64,000 nt of DNA, from positions 4,278,001 through 4,342,000 of the forward strand of contig NC_083714.1 of the NCBI RefSeq assembly GCF_033118175.1, in the 5' to 3' direction. This document shows, piece by piece, positions 51,129 to 63,075 of this stretch; position 1 is the stretch's first letter; every line of letters begins with the position of its first letter. The DNA comes from Dama dama. Lineage: Eukaryota; Chordata; Mammalia; Artiodactyla; Cervidae. Below the pieces are notes generated by a model that saw only the letters and a list, made by a program, of their open reading frames with translations, did no database searches and was not told the DNA's origin. Made by a program: the position numbers and the translations under genes.

Positions 51129-52230
51129 TTCAAAAGGTGTCAAAAATATAAGAAGCATGAAACGGTCTTAAAAATAGGAGGAGCATGTAAAGGTGTTGAA
51201 AAACATGAAGAGCCTGAAAATGTGTGAAAAATATGAAGAGCTTCAAAAGGTGTCAAAAATAGAAGGAGCATGAAGCGGAGTTGAAAAACATGAAGAGCTT
51301 CAAAATGTGTCAAAAATATGAGGAGCATGATACGGTCTCAAAAATAGGAGGAGCATGAAGCGGTGTTGAAAAACATGAAGAGCCTGGAAAGGTGTGAAAT
51401 ATATGAAGAGATTCAAAAGTTTCACAAATAGGAGGAACATGAAACGGTCTGAAAAATAGGAGGAGCATGAAGTGGAGTTGAAAAAAATGAATAGCCTGAA
51501 AAGGTGTGAATAATATTAGGAGCATGAAACAGTCTGAAAATAGGAGGAGCATCAAATGGTGCTGAAAAACATGGAGAGCCTGAAAAGGTTTGAAAAATAT
51601 GAAGAGCTTCAAAAGGTGTCAAAAATATGAGGAGCATGAAATGGTCTGAAAAATAGGAGGAGCATGTAATGGTGTTGAAAACCACGAAGAGCCTGAAGAG
51701 GAGTGAAATACATGAAGAGCTTCAAAAGGTGTCATAAATATGAGAAGCATGAAATGGTGTTCAAAAACATGAAGAGCCTGAAAATGTGTGAAAAATATGA
51801 GGAGCATGAAACGGTCTGAAAAACAGGAGGAGCATGAAGTGGTGTTCAAAAACATGAAGAGCCCGAAAAGGTGTGAAAAATATGAAGAGCTTCAAAAGGT
51901 GTCAAATATATGAGGAGCATGAAACTGTCTGAAAAATAAGAGGAGTATGAAACGGTGTTCAAAATCATTAAGAGCCTGAAAAGGTGTCAAAAATATGAGG
52001 AGCATGAAACAGTCTGAAAATAGGAGGAGCAGGAAACGGTGTTGAAAAACATGAAGAGCATGAAAAGGTGTGAAAAATATGAAGAGCTTCAAAAGGTGTC
52101 AAATAGGAGGAGCATGAAATGGTGTTCAAAAACATGAAGAGCCTGAAAAGGTGTGCAAAATTTGAAGAGCTTCAAAACGTGTGAAAATATGAGGTGCTTG
52201 AAGCGGTGTTCAAAAACTTGAAGATACTGA
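51129..52230 (+). repeat. right-half higher-order unit, partial copy 5 with internal deletion
   Basis: This copy enters at the monomer with ATATAAGAAGCATG (51147), equivalent to 37809 in copy 1. The tag is at 51677, 2877 bp after that of copy 4. Just after 51.80 kb it jumps to the GAAGAGCCCG monomer (about 51860, equivalent to about 38860), skipping roughly half a kilobase that includes the CATGAAGGGTCTG monomer. It then follows copy 1 to about 52.19 kb. Confidence 0.75.
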
Positions 52231-53455
52231 AAAGGTGTGAAAAATATGAAGAGCTTCAAAAGGTGTCAAAAATATGAGGAGCATGAAACGGTCTGAAAAA
52301 TATTAGGAGCATGAAACTGTGTTGAAAACCTGAAGCGGGTGAAAAGGTGTGAAAAATATGAAGAGTTTCAAAACATGTAAAAATATGAGGAGCATGAAAC
52401 AGTGTTCAGAAACATGAAGAGCCTGAAAAAGTGTGAAATATATGAAGAGCTTCAAAAGGTGTCAAATATATAAGGAGCATGAAACGGTCTGAAAAATAGC
52501 AGGAGCATGAAACGGTGTTCAAAAACATGAAGAGCCTGAAAAAGTGTGAAATATATGAAGAGGTTCAAAAGGTGTCAAAAATATGAGGAAAATGAAACGG
52601 TCTGAAAAATAGGAGGAGCAAGAATCGGTGTTGAAAAAAAGAAGAGCTTGAAAAGTTGTGAAATATATGAAGAGCTTCAAAATGTGTCAAATATATGAGG
52701 AGCATGAAACGGTCTGAAAAATAGGAGCAGCATGAAGCGGTGTTGAAAAACATAAACAGCCTGAAAATTTGTGAAATATATGAAGAGCTTCAAAATGTGT
52801 CAAAAATATGAGGAGCATGAAACGTTCTGAAGATTAGGAGGAGCATGAAAAGTCTTCAAAAACATGAAGAGCCTGAAAAGGGGTGAATAATATGAAGAGC
52901 TTCAAAAGGTGTCAAAAATATGAGGAGCATGAAACGGTCTGAAAAATAGGAGGAGCATGAAACGGTGTTCAAAAACATGAAGAGCCTGAAAAGGTGTGAA
53001 ACATATGAAAAGCATGAAAAGGTGTGAAATATATGAGGAGCCTGAAACGGTCTGCAAAACAGGAGGAGCATGAATCGGTGTTGAAAAAAATGAAGAGCAT
53101 GAAAAGGTGTGAAAAATATGAAGAGCTTCAAAAGGTGTCAAAATTATGAGAAGGAAGAAACCTTGTGAAAAAATCAGGGGGAAGAAGTGGTGTCCAAAAA
53201 CATGAAGAGCCTGAAAAAGTGTGAAAAACATGAAGAGCTTCAAAAGGTGTCAAAAATATGAGGAGCATGAAACAGTCTGAAAAATAGGAGGAGCATGAAA
53301 CGGTTTTCAAAAACATGAAGAGCCTGAAAAGGTGTGAAAAATATGAAGAACTTAAAAACGTGTCAAAAATAGGAGGAGTTTCAAAGGGTCCGAAAAATAG
53401 GAAGAGCATGAAGGGGTGTTGCAAAACATGAAGAGCCTGAAAAGGTGTGAAAAAC
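52231..53455 (+). repeat. mosaic satellite segment
   Basis: This segment contains monomers related to 36.8-37.0 kb (GAATCGGTG, GAGCAGCATGAAGCGG, CATAAACAGCC) and to the start of the right-half unit (GTTTCAAAGGGTCCG near 53380, as at 37705). Near 53150-53195 is a strongly diverged monomer with GAAGGAAGAAACC and AAATCAGGGGGAAG. That is the most degenerate stretch I noticed, but it is still recognisable as satellite. Confidence 0.65.
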
Positions 53456-54402
53456 ATGAAGGGTCTGAAAATGTGTGAAACATATGAAGAGCTTCAAAAG
53501 GTGAAAAAATATGAGGAGCATGAAACGGTCTGAAACATAGGAGGAGCATGAAGGAGTGTTCAAAACATGCAGAGCCTGAAAAGGTGTGAAAAATATGAAG
53601 AGCTCCAAAAGTTGTCAAAAATATGAGGAGCAGGAAACGGTCTGAAAAATAGGAGGAGCATGAAACGGTGTTCAAAAACTTGAAGATACTGAAAAGATGT
53701 GAAAAATATGAAGAGCTTCAAAAGGTGTCAAAATATGAGGAGCACGAAACATTCTGAAAAATAAGAGGAGTATGAAACGGTGTTGAACAACATGAAGAGC
53801 ATGAAAAGGTGTGAAAAATATGAAGAGATTAAAAAGGTGTCAAAATATGAGGAGCATGAAACGGTCTGAAAAATAGGAGGCGCATGAGGTGGTGTTCAAA
53901 AACATGAAGAGCCCGAAAAGGTGTGAAAAATATGAAGAGCTTCAAAAGGTGTCAAATATATGAGGAGCATGAAACTGTCTGAAAAATAAGAGGAGTATGA
54001 AACGGTGTTCAAAATCTTTAAGAGCCTGAAATGGTGTCAAAAATATGAGGAGCATGAAACAGTCTGAAAATAGGAGGAGCATGAAACGGTGTTGAAAAAC
54101 ATGAAGAGCATGAAAAGGTGTGAAAAATATGAAGAGCTTCAAAAGGTGTCAAATAGGAGTAGCATGAAACGGTGTTCAAAAACATGAAGAGCCTGAAAAG
54201 GTGTGCAAAATTTGAAGAGCTTCAACACGTGTGAAAATATGAGGTGCATGAAACGGTCTGAAAAATAGGAGGAGCATGAAACGGTCTTGAAAAACATGAA
54301 GAGCATGAAACGTTCTGAAAAATAGGAGGAGCATGAAATGGTGTTCAAAAACATGAAGATCCTGAAAACATGTGAAAAATATGAAGCGCTTCAAAAGGTG
54401 TC
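53456..54402 (+). repeat. right-half block with 4384-bp-distant twin, copy a
   Basis: This block matches 57840-58787 at offset 4384 (4385 after a one-base indel near 54235). It contains the CATGAAGGGTCTG monomer (53461), GAAGAGCCCG (about 53910), the AGAGGAGTATG C variant and GTGTCAAATAGGAGTAGC (about 54147). It is equivalent to 38632-39345 of full copy 1, plus an insertion shared with 58.06-58.25 kb. Confidence 0.78.
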
Positions 54403-56570
54403 AAAAATATGAGGAGCATGAAACGGTCTGAAAAATAGGAGGAAAATGAAACGGTGTTCAAAATCATTAAGAGCCTGAAAAGGTGTGAAAAATATGAGGA
54501 GCATGAAACGGTCTGAAAAAAAGGCGAGAATGAAGTCGTGTTCAAAGACATGAAGAGCCCGAAAAGGTGTGTAAAATATGAAGAGCTTCAAAAGGTGTCA
54601 AAAATATGAGGAGCATGAAACGGTCTGAAAAATAGGAGGAGCATGAAGTGGTGTTGAAAAACATGAAGAGCCTGAAAATGTGTGAAAAATATGAAGAGCT
54701 TCAGAAGGTGTGAATAATATGAGGAACATGAAGCGGCGTTCAAAAACTTGAAGATACTGAAAAGGTGTGAAAAATATGAAGAGCTTCAAAAGGTGTCAAA
54801 AATATGAGGAGCATGAAACGGTCTGAAAAATATTAGGAGCATGAAACGGTGTTGAAAACATGAAGCGCCTGAAAAGGTGTGAAAAATATGAAGAGTTTCA
54901 AAACATGTAAAAATATGAGGAGCATGAAACGGTGTTCAGAAACATGAAGAGCCTGAAATGGTGTGAAAAATATGAAGAGCTTCAAATGGTGTCTAAAATA
55001 GGAGTAGCATGAAGCGGTGTTCCAAATATTGAAGAGCCTGAAAATGTGTTAAAAATATGAAGAGCTTAAAAGGTGTCAAAATTATGAGGAGCATGAAGTG
55101 GTCTGAAAAATAGGAGGAGCATGAAACGGTGTTCAGAAACATGAAGAGCCTGAAAAGGTGTGAAAAATATGAAGAGCTTCAAAAGGTGTGAAAAATAGGA
55201 GTAGCCTGAAGCGGTGTTCAAAAACTTGAAGAGCCTGAAAATGTGTTAAAAATATGAAGAGCTTAAAGGGTTTCAAAAATATGAGGAACATGAAATGGTC
55301 TGAAAAATAGGTTGAGCATGGAAGGGTGTTCAAAAACATGAAGAGCCTGAAAGGTGTGAATAATATGAAGCCTTCAAAACGTAGCAAAAATATGAGGAGC
55401 ATGAAACGGTCTGAAAAATAGGAGGAGCACGAAGCGCTGTTCAAAATCATGAAGAGCCTGAAAAGGGGTGAAAAATATGAAGAGCTTCAAAAGGTGTCAA
55501 AAATATGAGGAGCATGAAGCGGTCTGAAAAATAGGAGGAGCATGAAGTGGTGTTCAAAACATGAAGAGCCTGAAAAGGTGTGAAAAATATGAAGAGCTTC
55601 AAAAGGTGTCAAAAATATGAGGAGCATGAAACGATCTGAAAAATAGGAGGAGCATCAAGCGGTGTTCAAAACATGAAGAGCCTGCAAAGGTGTGAAAAAC
55701 ATGAAGAGCTTCAAAAGGTTTTAAAAATATGAGGAGCATGAAACGGTCTATAAAATAGGACGAGCATGAATCGATGTTGAAAAACATGAAGAGCGTGAAA
55801 AGGTGTGAAAATTATGAAGAGCTTCAAATGGTGTCTATAATAGGAGTAGCATGAAGCGGTGTTCCAAATCTTGAAGAGCCTGAAAATGTGTTAAAAATAT
55901 GAAGAGCTTAAAAGGTGTCAAAATTATGAGGAGCATGAAATGGTCTGAAAAATAGGAGGAGCATGAAACGGTGTTCAAAAACATGAAGAGTCTGAAAGGT
56001 GTGAAAAATATGAAGGGCTTCAAAACGTGTCAAAATTATGACGAGCATGAAACGGTCTAAAAAATACGAGTAGCATGAAGCGGTGTTGAAAAACATGAAG
56101 AGCCTGAAAATGTGTGAAAACATGAAGAGCTTCAAAACGTGTCAAAATTTTGACGAGCATGAACCGGTCTGAAAAATACGAGGAGCATGAAACGGTGTTG
56201 AAAAACATGAAGAGCATGAAAAGGATTGAAAAATATGAAGAGCTTCAAAAGTTTTCATAATTAGGAGTAACATGAAGCGGTGTTCAAAAACTTGAAGAGC
56301 CTGAAAATGTGTTAAAAATATGAAAGCTTAAAAGGTTTCAAAAATATGAGGAGCATGAAATGGTGTGAAAAATAGGAGGAGCATGAAGCGGTGTTGAAAA
56401 ACATGAAGAGCCTGAAAACGTGTGAAAACATGAAGAGCTTCAAAAGGTGTGAAAAATGAAGAGTTTCAATAGGTGTAAAAATTATGAGGAGAATGAAACG
56501 GTCTGAAAAATAGGAGGAGCATGAAAGGTGTTGAAAAACATGAAGAGCCTGAAAAGGTGTGAAATATATG
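54403..56570 (+). repeat. mosaic satellite segment with local duplications
   Basis: Satellite with several short local duplications. GTGTCTAAAATAGGAGTAGC near 54989 and its relative at 55831 are 842 bp apart and share GTTCCAAAT and GTGTTAAAAATATG. A monomer ending in TATGACGAGC or TTTGACGAGC is repeated near 56040 and 56150. Several subunits have lost bases, for example CTGAAAGGTGTG and GAAAGCTTAAAAGG. No gene is seen. Confidence 0.65.
55171..55456 (+). repeat. diverged block with 7269-bp-distant twin, copy a
   Basis: This block is repeated at 62440-62725. Shared rare variants include GAAAAATAGGTTGAGC, CATGGAAGGGTG, GAAGCCTTCAAAACG followed by GTAGCAAAAATATG, and GAAGCGCTG. Several of these are base losses, so chance convergence is unlikely. 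The two copies differ at several positions (for example TTAAAGGG here, TTAAAAGG there). Confidence 0.8.
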
Positions 56571-58787
56571 AAGAGCTTCAAAAAGTGTCAAAAATATGAG
56601 GAGCATGAAAAGGTCTGAAGAATAGGAGGAGTAAGAAGTGGTGTTGAAAAACATGAAGAGCCTGAAAAGGTGTGAAATATATGAAGAGCCTGAAAATGTG
56701 TGAAATATATGAAGAGCTTCAAATGGTGTCAAAAATATGAGGATCATGAAACAGTCTGAAAAATATGAGGAGCATGAAACGGCGTTCAAAAACATGAAGA
56801 ACCTGAAATGGTGTGAAAAATATGAAGAACTTAAAAACGTGTCAAAAATAGGAGGAGTTTCAAACGGTCCGAAAAATAGGAAGACCATGAAGGGGTGTTG
56901 CAAAACATGAAGAGCCTGAAAAGGTGTGAAAAACATGAAGAGCCTGAAAAGGTGTAAAAAATATGAAGAGCTTCAAAAAGTGTCAAAAATATGAGGAGCA
57001 TGAAACGATCTGAAACATAGTAGGAGCATGAAGCGTTGTTCAAAAACATGAAGAGCCAGAAAAGGTGTGAAATATATGAAGAGCTTCAAAAGGTGTCAAA
57101 AATATGAGGAGCAGGACATGGTCTGAAAAATAGGAGGAGCATGAAGCGGTGTTGAAAAACATGAAGAGCCTGAAAAGGTGTGAAATATATGAAGAGCTTC
57201 AAAAGGTGTCAAAAATATAAGAAGCATGAAACGGTCTAAAAAATAGGAGGAGCATGAAACGGTGTTGAAAAAAATGAAGAGCCTGAAAATGTGTGAAAAA
57301 TATGAAGAGCTTCAAAAGGTGTCAAAAATAGAAGGAGCATGAAGCGGAGTTGAAAAACATGAAGAGCTTCAAAATGTGTCAAAAATATGAGGAGCATGAT
57401 ACGGTCTCAAAAATAGGAGGAGCATTAAGCGGTGTTGAAAAACATGAAGAGCCTGGAAAGGTGTGAAATATATGAAGAGATTCAAAAGTGTCAAAAATAT
57501 GAGGAGCATGAAAAGTTCTGAATAATAGGAGGAGCATGTAATGGTGTTGAAATCCACGAAGAGCCTGAAGAGGAGTGAAATACATGAAGAGCTTCAAAAG
57601 GTGTCATAAATATGAGAAGCATGAAATGGTGTTCAAAAACATGAAGAGCCTGAAAATGTGTGAAAAATATGAGGAGCATGAAACGGTCTTAAAAATATGT
57701 GGAGCATGAAGTGGTGTTCAAAAACATGAAGAGCCTGACAAGGTGTGAAAAATATGAAGAGGTTCAAAAAGTGTCAAAAATATGAGTAGCATGAAACTGT
57801 TCTGAAAAATAGGTGCAGCATAAAGCGGTGTTGAAAAACATGAAGGGTCTGAAAATGTGTGAAACATATGAAGAGCTTCAAAAGGTGAAAAAATATGAGG
57901 AGCATGAAACGGTCTGAAACTTAGGAGGAGCATGAAGGAGTGTTCAAAATATGCAGAGCCTGAAAAGGTGTGAAAAATATGAAGAGCTCCAAAGGTTGTC
58001 AAAAATATGAGGAGCAGGAAACGGTCTGAAAAATAGGAGGAGCATGAAACGGTGTTCAAAAACTTGAAGATACTGAAAAGATGTGAAAAATATGAAGAGC
58101 TTCAAAAGGTGTCAAAATATGAGGAGCACGAAACATTCTGAAAAATAAGAGGAGTATGAAACGGTGTTGAACAACATGAAGAGCATGAAAAGGTGGGAAA
58201 AATATGAAGAGATTAAAAAGATGTCAAAATATGAGGAGCATGAAACGGTCTGAAAAATAGGAGGCGCATGAAGTGGTGTTCAAAAACATGAAGAGCCCGA
58301 AAAGGTGTGAAAAATATGAAGAGCTTCAAAAGGTGTCAAATATATGAGGAGCATGAAACTGTCTGAAAAATAAGAGGAGTATGAAACGGTGTTCAAAATC
58401 ATTAAGAGCCTGAAAAGGTGTCAAAAATATGAGGAGCATGAAACAGTCTGAAAATAGGAGGAGCATGAAACGGTGTTGGAAAACATGAAGAGTATGAAAA
58501 GGTGTGAAAAATATGAAGAGCTTCAAAAGGTGTCAAATAGGAGTAGCATGAAACGGTGTTCAAAAACATGAAGAGCCTGAAAAGGTGTGCAAAATTTGAA
58601 GAGCTTCAAAACGTGTGAAAAATATGAGGAGCATGAAACGGTCTGAAAAATAGGAGGAGCATGAAACGGTCTTGAAAAACATGAAGAGCATGAAACGGTC
58701 TGAAACATAGGAGGAGCATGAAATGGTGTTCAAAAACATGAAGATCCTGAAAACATGTGAAAAATATGAAGCGCTTCAAAAGGTGTG
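56571..58787 (+). repeat. right-half higher-order unit, rearranged copy
   Basis: This copy begins with monomers like 37.34-37.42 kb (GAAAAGGTCTGAAGAATAGG), then follows copy 3: GGATCATGAAACAG near 56740, as at 45790, and the insert with GAAACGATCTG near 57005, as at 46050. The tag is at 57549 with one change (GAAATCCACGAAG). The CACAAATAGGAGGAAC and GAATAGCC monomers present in the other copies before the tag are missing here. From 57840 it matches 53456-54402. Confidence 0.75.
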
Positions 58788-60070
58788 AAAAATATTAGAA
58801 GCATAAAGCAGTTATCAAAAACTTGAAGATAATGAACAGGGGTGAAAAATATGAAGAGCTTCAAAAAGTGGCAAAAATATGAGGAGCATGAAACGGTATG
58901 AAAAATAGGAGGAGCATGAAACTGTGTTCAAAAACATGAAGAGCCTGAAAAGTTGTGAAAAATATGAAGAGCTTCAGAAGGTGTGAAAAATATGAGGAGC
59001 ATGAAGCGGTGTTCAAAAACTTGAAGATACTGAAAAGGTGTGAAAAATATGAAGAGCTTCAAAAGGTGTCAAAAATATGAGGAGCATGAAACGGTCTGAA
59101 AAATAGGAGGAAAATGAAACGGTGTTCAAAATCATTAAGAGCCTGAAAAGGTGTGAAAAATATGAAGAGCTTCAAATGTGTCAAAAATAAGAGGAGCATG
59201 AAACGGTCTGAAAAATATTAGGAGCATGAAACGGTGTTGAAAAACATGAAGAGCCTAAAAATGAGTGAAAAATATGAAGAGCTTCAAAAGGTGTCAAATA
59301 TATAAGGAGCATTAAACGGTCTGAAAAATAGGAGCTGCCTGAATCGGTGTGGAAAAACATGAAGAGACTGAAAATGTGTGAAAAATATGAAGAGCTTCAA
59401 AAGGTTTCAAAATTATGATGCGCATGAAACTGTCTTAAAAATAGGAAGACCATGAAGCGGTGTTGAAAAACATGAAGAGCCTGAAAAGGTGTGAAATATA
59501 TGAAGAGCTACAAAATGTGTCAAAAATATGAGGAGCATGAAACGGTCTGAAAAATAGGAGGACCATGAAGCGGTGTTGAAAAATATGAAGAGCCTGAAAA
59601 GGTGTGAAAAATATGAAGAGTTTCAAAACATGTAAAAATATGAGGAGCATGAAACGGTGTTCAGAAACATGAAGAGACTGAAATGGTGTGAAAAATATGA
59701 AGAGCTTCAAAAGGTGTCAAAAATATGAGGAGCATGAAGCATTCTGAAAAATAGGAGGAGCATGAAACCGTGTTGAATAAGACGAAGAGCCTAAAAAGGA
59801 GTGAAAAATATGAAGAGCTTCAAATGGTGTCAAATATATAAGGAGCATGAAGCGTTCTGAAAAATAGGAGCAGCCTGAAACGGTGTGGAAAAACAGGAAG
59901 AGACTGAAAATGTGTGAAAAATATGAAGAGCTTCATAAGGTTTCAAAATTATGATGCGCATGAAACTGTCTTAAAAATAGGAAGAGCATGAAGCGGTGTT
60001 GAAAAACATGAAGAGCCTGAAAAGGTGTGAAATATATGAAGAGCTACAAAAGGTGTCAAAAATATGAGGA
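58788..60070 (+). repeat. right-half tail with pentamer-derived monomers
   Basis: This segment follows the end of the full unit: monomers like 39480-40150 (TTGAAGATACTGAAAAGG, GGAGGAAAATGAAACGG), then pentamer markers CAAATATATAAGGAGC at about 59293 and 59830 and GAAGCATTCTG at about 59736. The pentamers here are rearranged and not in clean 563-bp tandem. No gene is seen. Confidence 0.68.
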
Positions 60071-60640
60071 GCATAAAACGCTCTGAATATTAGGGGGAGC
60101 ATGAAACGGTCTTCAAAAACATGAAGAGCCTGAAAAGGTGTTAAAAATATGAAGAGCTTCAAAACTTGTCAGTAATATAATGAGAATGAAACGGTCTGAA
60201 AAAGAGGAGCCGCATGAAGCGGTGTTAAAAAACATAAACAGCCTGAAAAGGTGTGAAATATATGAAGAGCTTCAAAAGGTGTCAAAAATATGAGGAGCAT
60301 AAAACGCTCTGAATATTAGGGGGAGCATGAAACGGTCTTCAAAAACATGAAGAGCCTGAAAAGGTGTTAAAAATATGAAGAGCTTCAAAACTTGTCAGTA
60401 ATATAACGAGAATGAAACGGTCTGAAAAAGAGGAGCCGCATGAAGCGGTGTTAAAAAAAAAAAAAACAGCCTGAAAAGGTGTGAAATATATGAAGAGCTT
60501 CAAAAGGTGTCAAAAATATGAGGAGCATAAAACGCTCTGAATATTAGGGGGAGCATGAAACGGTCTTCAAAAACATGAAGAGCCTGAAAAGGTGTTAAAA
60601 ATATGAAGAGCTTCAAAACTTGTCAGTAATATAACGAGAA
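60071..60640 (+). repeat. two-monomer higher-order repeat, about 2.5 units (226 and 228 bp)
   Basis: Units begin at GCATAAAACGCTCTG, at 60071, 60297 and 60525. Each pairs a monomer with CTGAATATTAGGGGG and CTTGTCAGTAATATAA with one carrying GAGGAGCCGCATGAAG and CATAAACAGCC. In the second unit the D start has become 14 consecutive A (60453-60466) in place of AAAAAACATAAA, two bases longer. A single related copy at 37027-37160 looks like the unamplified source. Confidence 0.88.
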
Positions 60641-60660
60641 TGAAACGGTCTGAAAAATAG

Positions 60661-61690
60661 GAGGAGCATGAAGCGGTGTTGAAAAACATGAAAAGCCTGA
60701 AAAGGTGTGAAAAATAAGAAGAGCTTCAAAAGGTGTCAAAAATATGAGGAGCATGAAACGGTCTGAAAAAGAGGAGGAGCATGACGCGGTGTTGAAAAAC
60801 ATGAGGAGCCTGAAAAGGTGTGAAATATATGAAGAGCTTCAAAAGGTGTCAAAAATATGAGGAGCATGAAAAGGTCTGAAGAATAGGAGGAGTAAGAAGC
60901 GGTGTTGAAAAACATGAAGAGCCTGAAAAGGTGTGAAATACATGAAGAGCTTCAAAATAGTCAAAAATATGAGGAGCATGAAACGGTCTTAAAAATAGGA
61001 GGAGCATGAAACGGTGTTGAAAAACATGAAGATCCTGAAAATGTGTGAAAAATATGAAGAGCTTCAAAAGGTGTCAAAAATAGAAGGAGCATGAAGCGGA
61101 GTTGAAAAACATGAAGAGCTTCAAAATGTGTCAAAAATATGAGGAGCATGATACGGTCTCAAAAATAGGAGGAGCATGAAGTGGTGTTGAAAAACATGAA
61201 GAGCCTGGAAAGGTGTGAAATATATGAAGAGATTCAAAAGTGTCACAAATAGGAGGAACATGAAACGGTCTGAAAAATAGGAGGAGCATGAAGTGGAGTT
61301 GAAAAAAATGAATAGCCTGAAAAGGTGTGAAAAATATTAGGAGCATGAAACAGTCTGAAAATAGGAGGAGCATCAAATGGTGCTGAAAAACATGGAGAGC
61401 CTGAAAAGGTTTGAAAAATATGAAGAGCTTCAAAAGGTGTCAAAAATATGAGGAGCATGAAATGGTCTGAAAAATAGGAGGAGCATGTAATGGTGTTGAA
61501 AACCATGAAGAGCCTGAAGAGGAGTGAAATAGATGAAGAGCTTCAAAAGGTGTCAAAATTTGAGAAGCATGAAATGGTGTTCAAAAACATGAAGAGCCTG
61601 AAAATGTGTGAAAAATATGAGGAGCATGAAACGGTCTTAAAAATATGTGGAGCAGGAAGCGGTGTTCAAAAACATGAAGAGCCTGACAAG
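60661..61690 (+). repeat. right-half higher-order unit, last partial copy
   Basis: This copy matches 37165-37475 and then jumps to the equivalent of about 37806, so roughly 0.3 kb of the full unit is missing at about 60.96 kb. It continues to the tag at 61498, where GAAAACCATGAAG replaces GAAAACCACGAAG. It departs from the unit soon after 61690. The CACAAATAGGAGGAAC monomer is at about 61246. Confidence 0.8.
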
Positions 61691-62439
61691 GTGTGAAAAA
61701 TATGAAGAGCTTCAAAAGGTGTCAAAAATATGAGGAGCATGAAAGGGTCTGAAAAATAGGAGGAGCATGATGTGTTGTTGAAAAATATGAAGAGCCTGAA
61801 AAGGTGTGAAATATATGAAGAGCTTCAAACGATGTCAAAAATAGGAGGAGCATGAAAAGTTCTGAAAAATAGGAGTAGAATGAAGCGGTGTTGAAAACAT
61901 GAAGAGCTTGAAAAGGTGTGAAATATATGAAGAGCTTCAAAAGATGTGATAAACAGGAGGAGCATGAAGCGGTGTTCAAACACATGAAGAGCTTGAAAAG
62001 GTGTGAAATATATGAAGAGCTTCAATAGGTGTGAAAAATAGGAGGGGCATGAAGCTTTCTTCAAAAACAAGAAGAACCTGAAAACGTGTGAAAAATATGA
62101 AGAGCTTCAAAAGGTGTCAAAAATAGGAGGAGCATGAAACGGTCTGAAAAATAGTAGGAGCATGAAACGGTGTTGTAAGACGTGAAGAGCCTGAAAAGGT
62201 GTGAAAAATATCAAGAGCTACAAAAATGTGTCAAAAAAAGGAGGAGCATGAAACAGTCTGAAAAATAGGAGGAGCATGAAACGGTGTTGAAAAACATGAA
62301 GAGCCTGAAAAGGTGTGAAAAATATCAAGAGTTTCAAAAATGTGTCAAAAATATGAGGAGCATGAACTGGTCTGAAAAACAGGAGGAGCATGAAACGGTG
62401 TTGAAAAACTTGAAGAGCATGAAAAGGATTGAAACATAT

Positions 62440-62725
62440 GAAGAGCTTCAAAAGGTGTGAAAAATAGGAGTAGCATGAAGCGGTGTTCAAAAACTTGAAG
62501 AGCCTGAAAATGTGTTAAAAATATGAAGAGCTTAAAAGGTTTCAAAAATATGAGGAACATGAAATGGTCTGAAAAATAGGTTGAGCATGGAAGGGTGTTC
62601 AAAAACATGAAGAGCCTGAAAGGTGTGAATAATATGAAGCCTTCAAAACGTAGCAAAAATATGAGGAGCATGAAACGGTCTGAAAAATAGGAGGAGCATG
62701 AAGCGCTGTTCAGAATCATGAAGAG
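62440..62725 (+). repeat. diverged block with 7269-bp-distant twin, copy b
   Basis: The partner of 55171-55456. It shares the rare GGTTGAGCATGG, GAAGCCTTCAAAACG and GTAGCAAAAATATG variants in the same order and spacing, with a few substitutions. The monomers flanking it differ from those at the other copy. Confidence 0.8.
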
Positions 62726-63075
62726 CCTGAAAAGGGGTGAAATATATGAAGAGCTTCAAAAGGTGTCAAAAATATGAGGAGCATGAAATGGTCTGAAAAA
62801 TAGGAGCAGCATGAAAAGGTGTTCAAAAACATGAAGAGCTGAAAGGTGTGAAAATCATGAAAGGCTTCAAAACGTGTCAAAAATATGAGGAGCATGAAAC
62901 AGTCTGAAAAATAGGAGGAGCATGAAGCGGTGTTGAAAAACATGAAGAGCCTGAAAAGGTGTTAAAAATATGATGAGCTTCAATAGGTGTCAAAAATATG
63001 AGGAGCATGAAACGGTCTGAAAAATAGGAGGAGAATGAAGCGGTGTTGAAAAACATGAAGAGCCTGAAAAGGTGT

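Noticed and set aside
53140..53200. Diverged stretch with GAAGGAAGAAACC and AAATCAGGGGGAAG as a possible foreign insertion
   Set aside because: It still aligns to B and C subunits with the correct spacing, so it is a degenerate monomer rather than an insertion.
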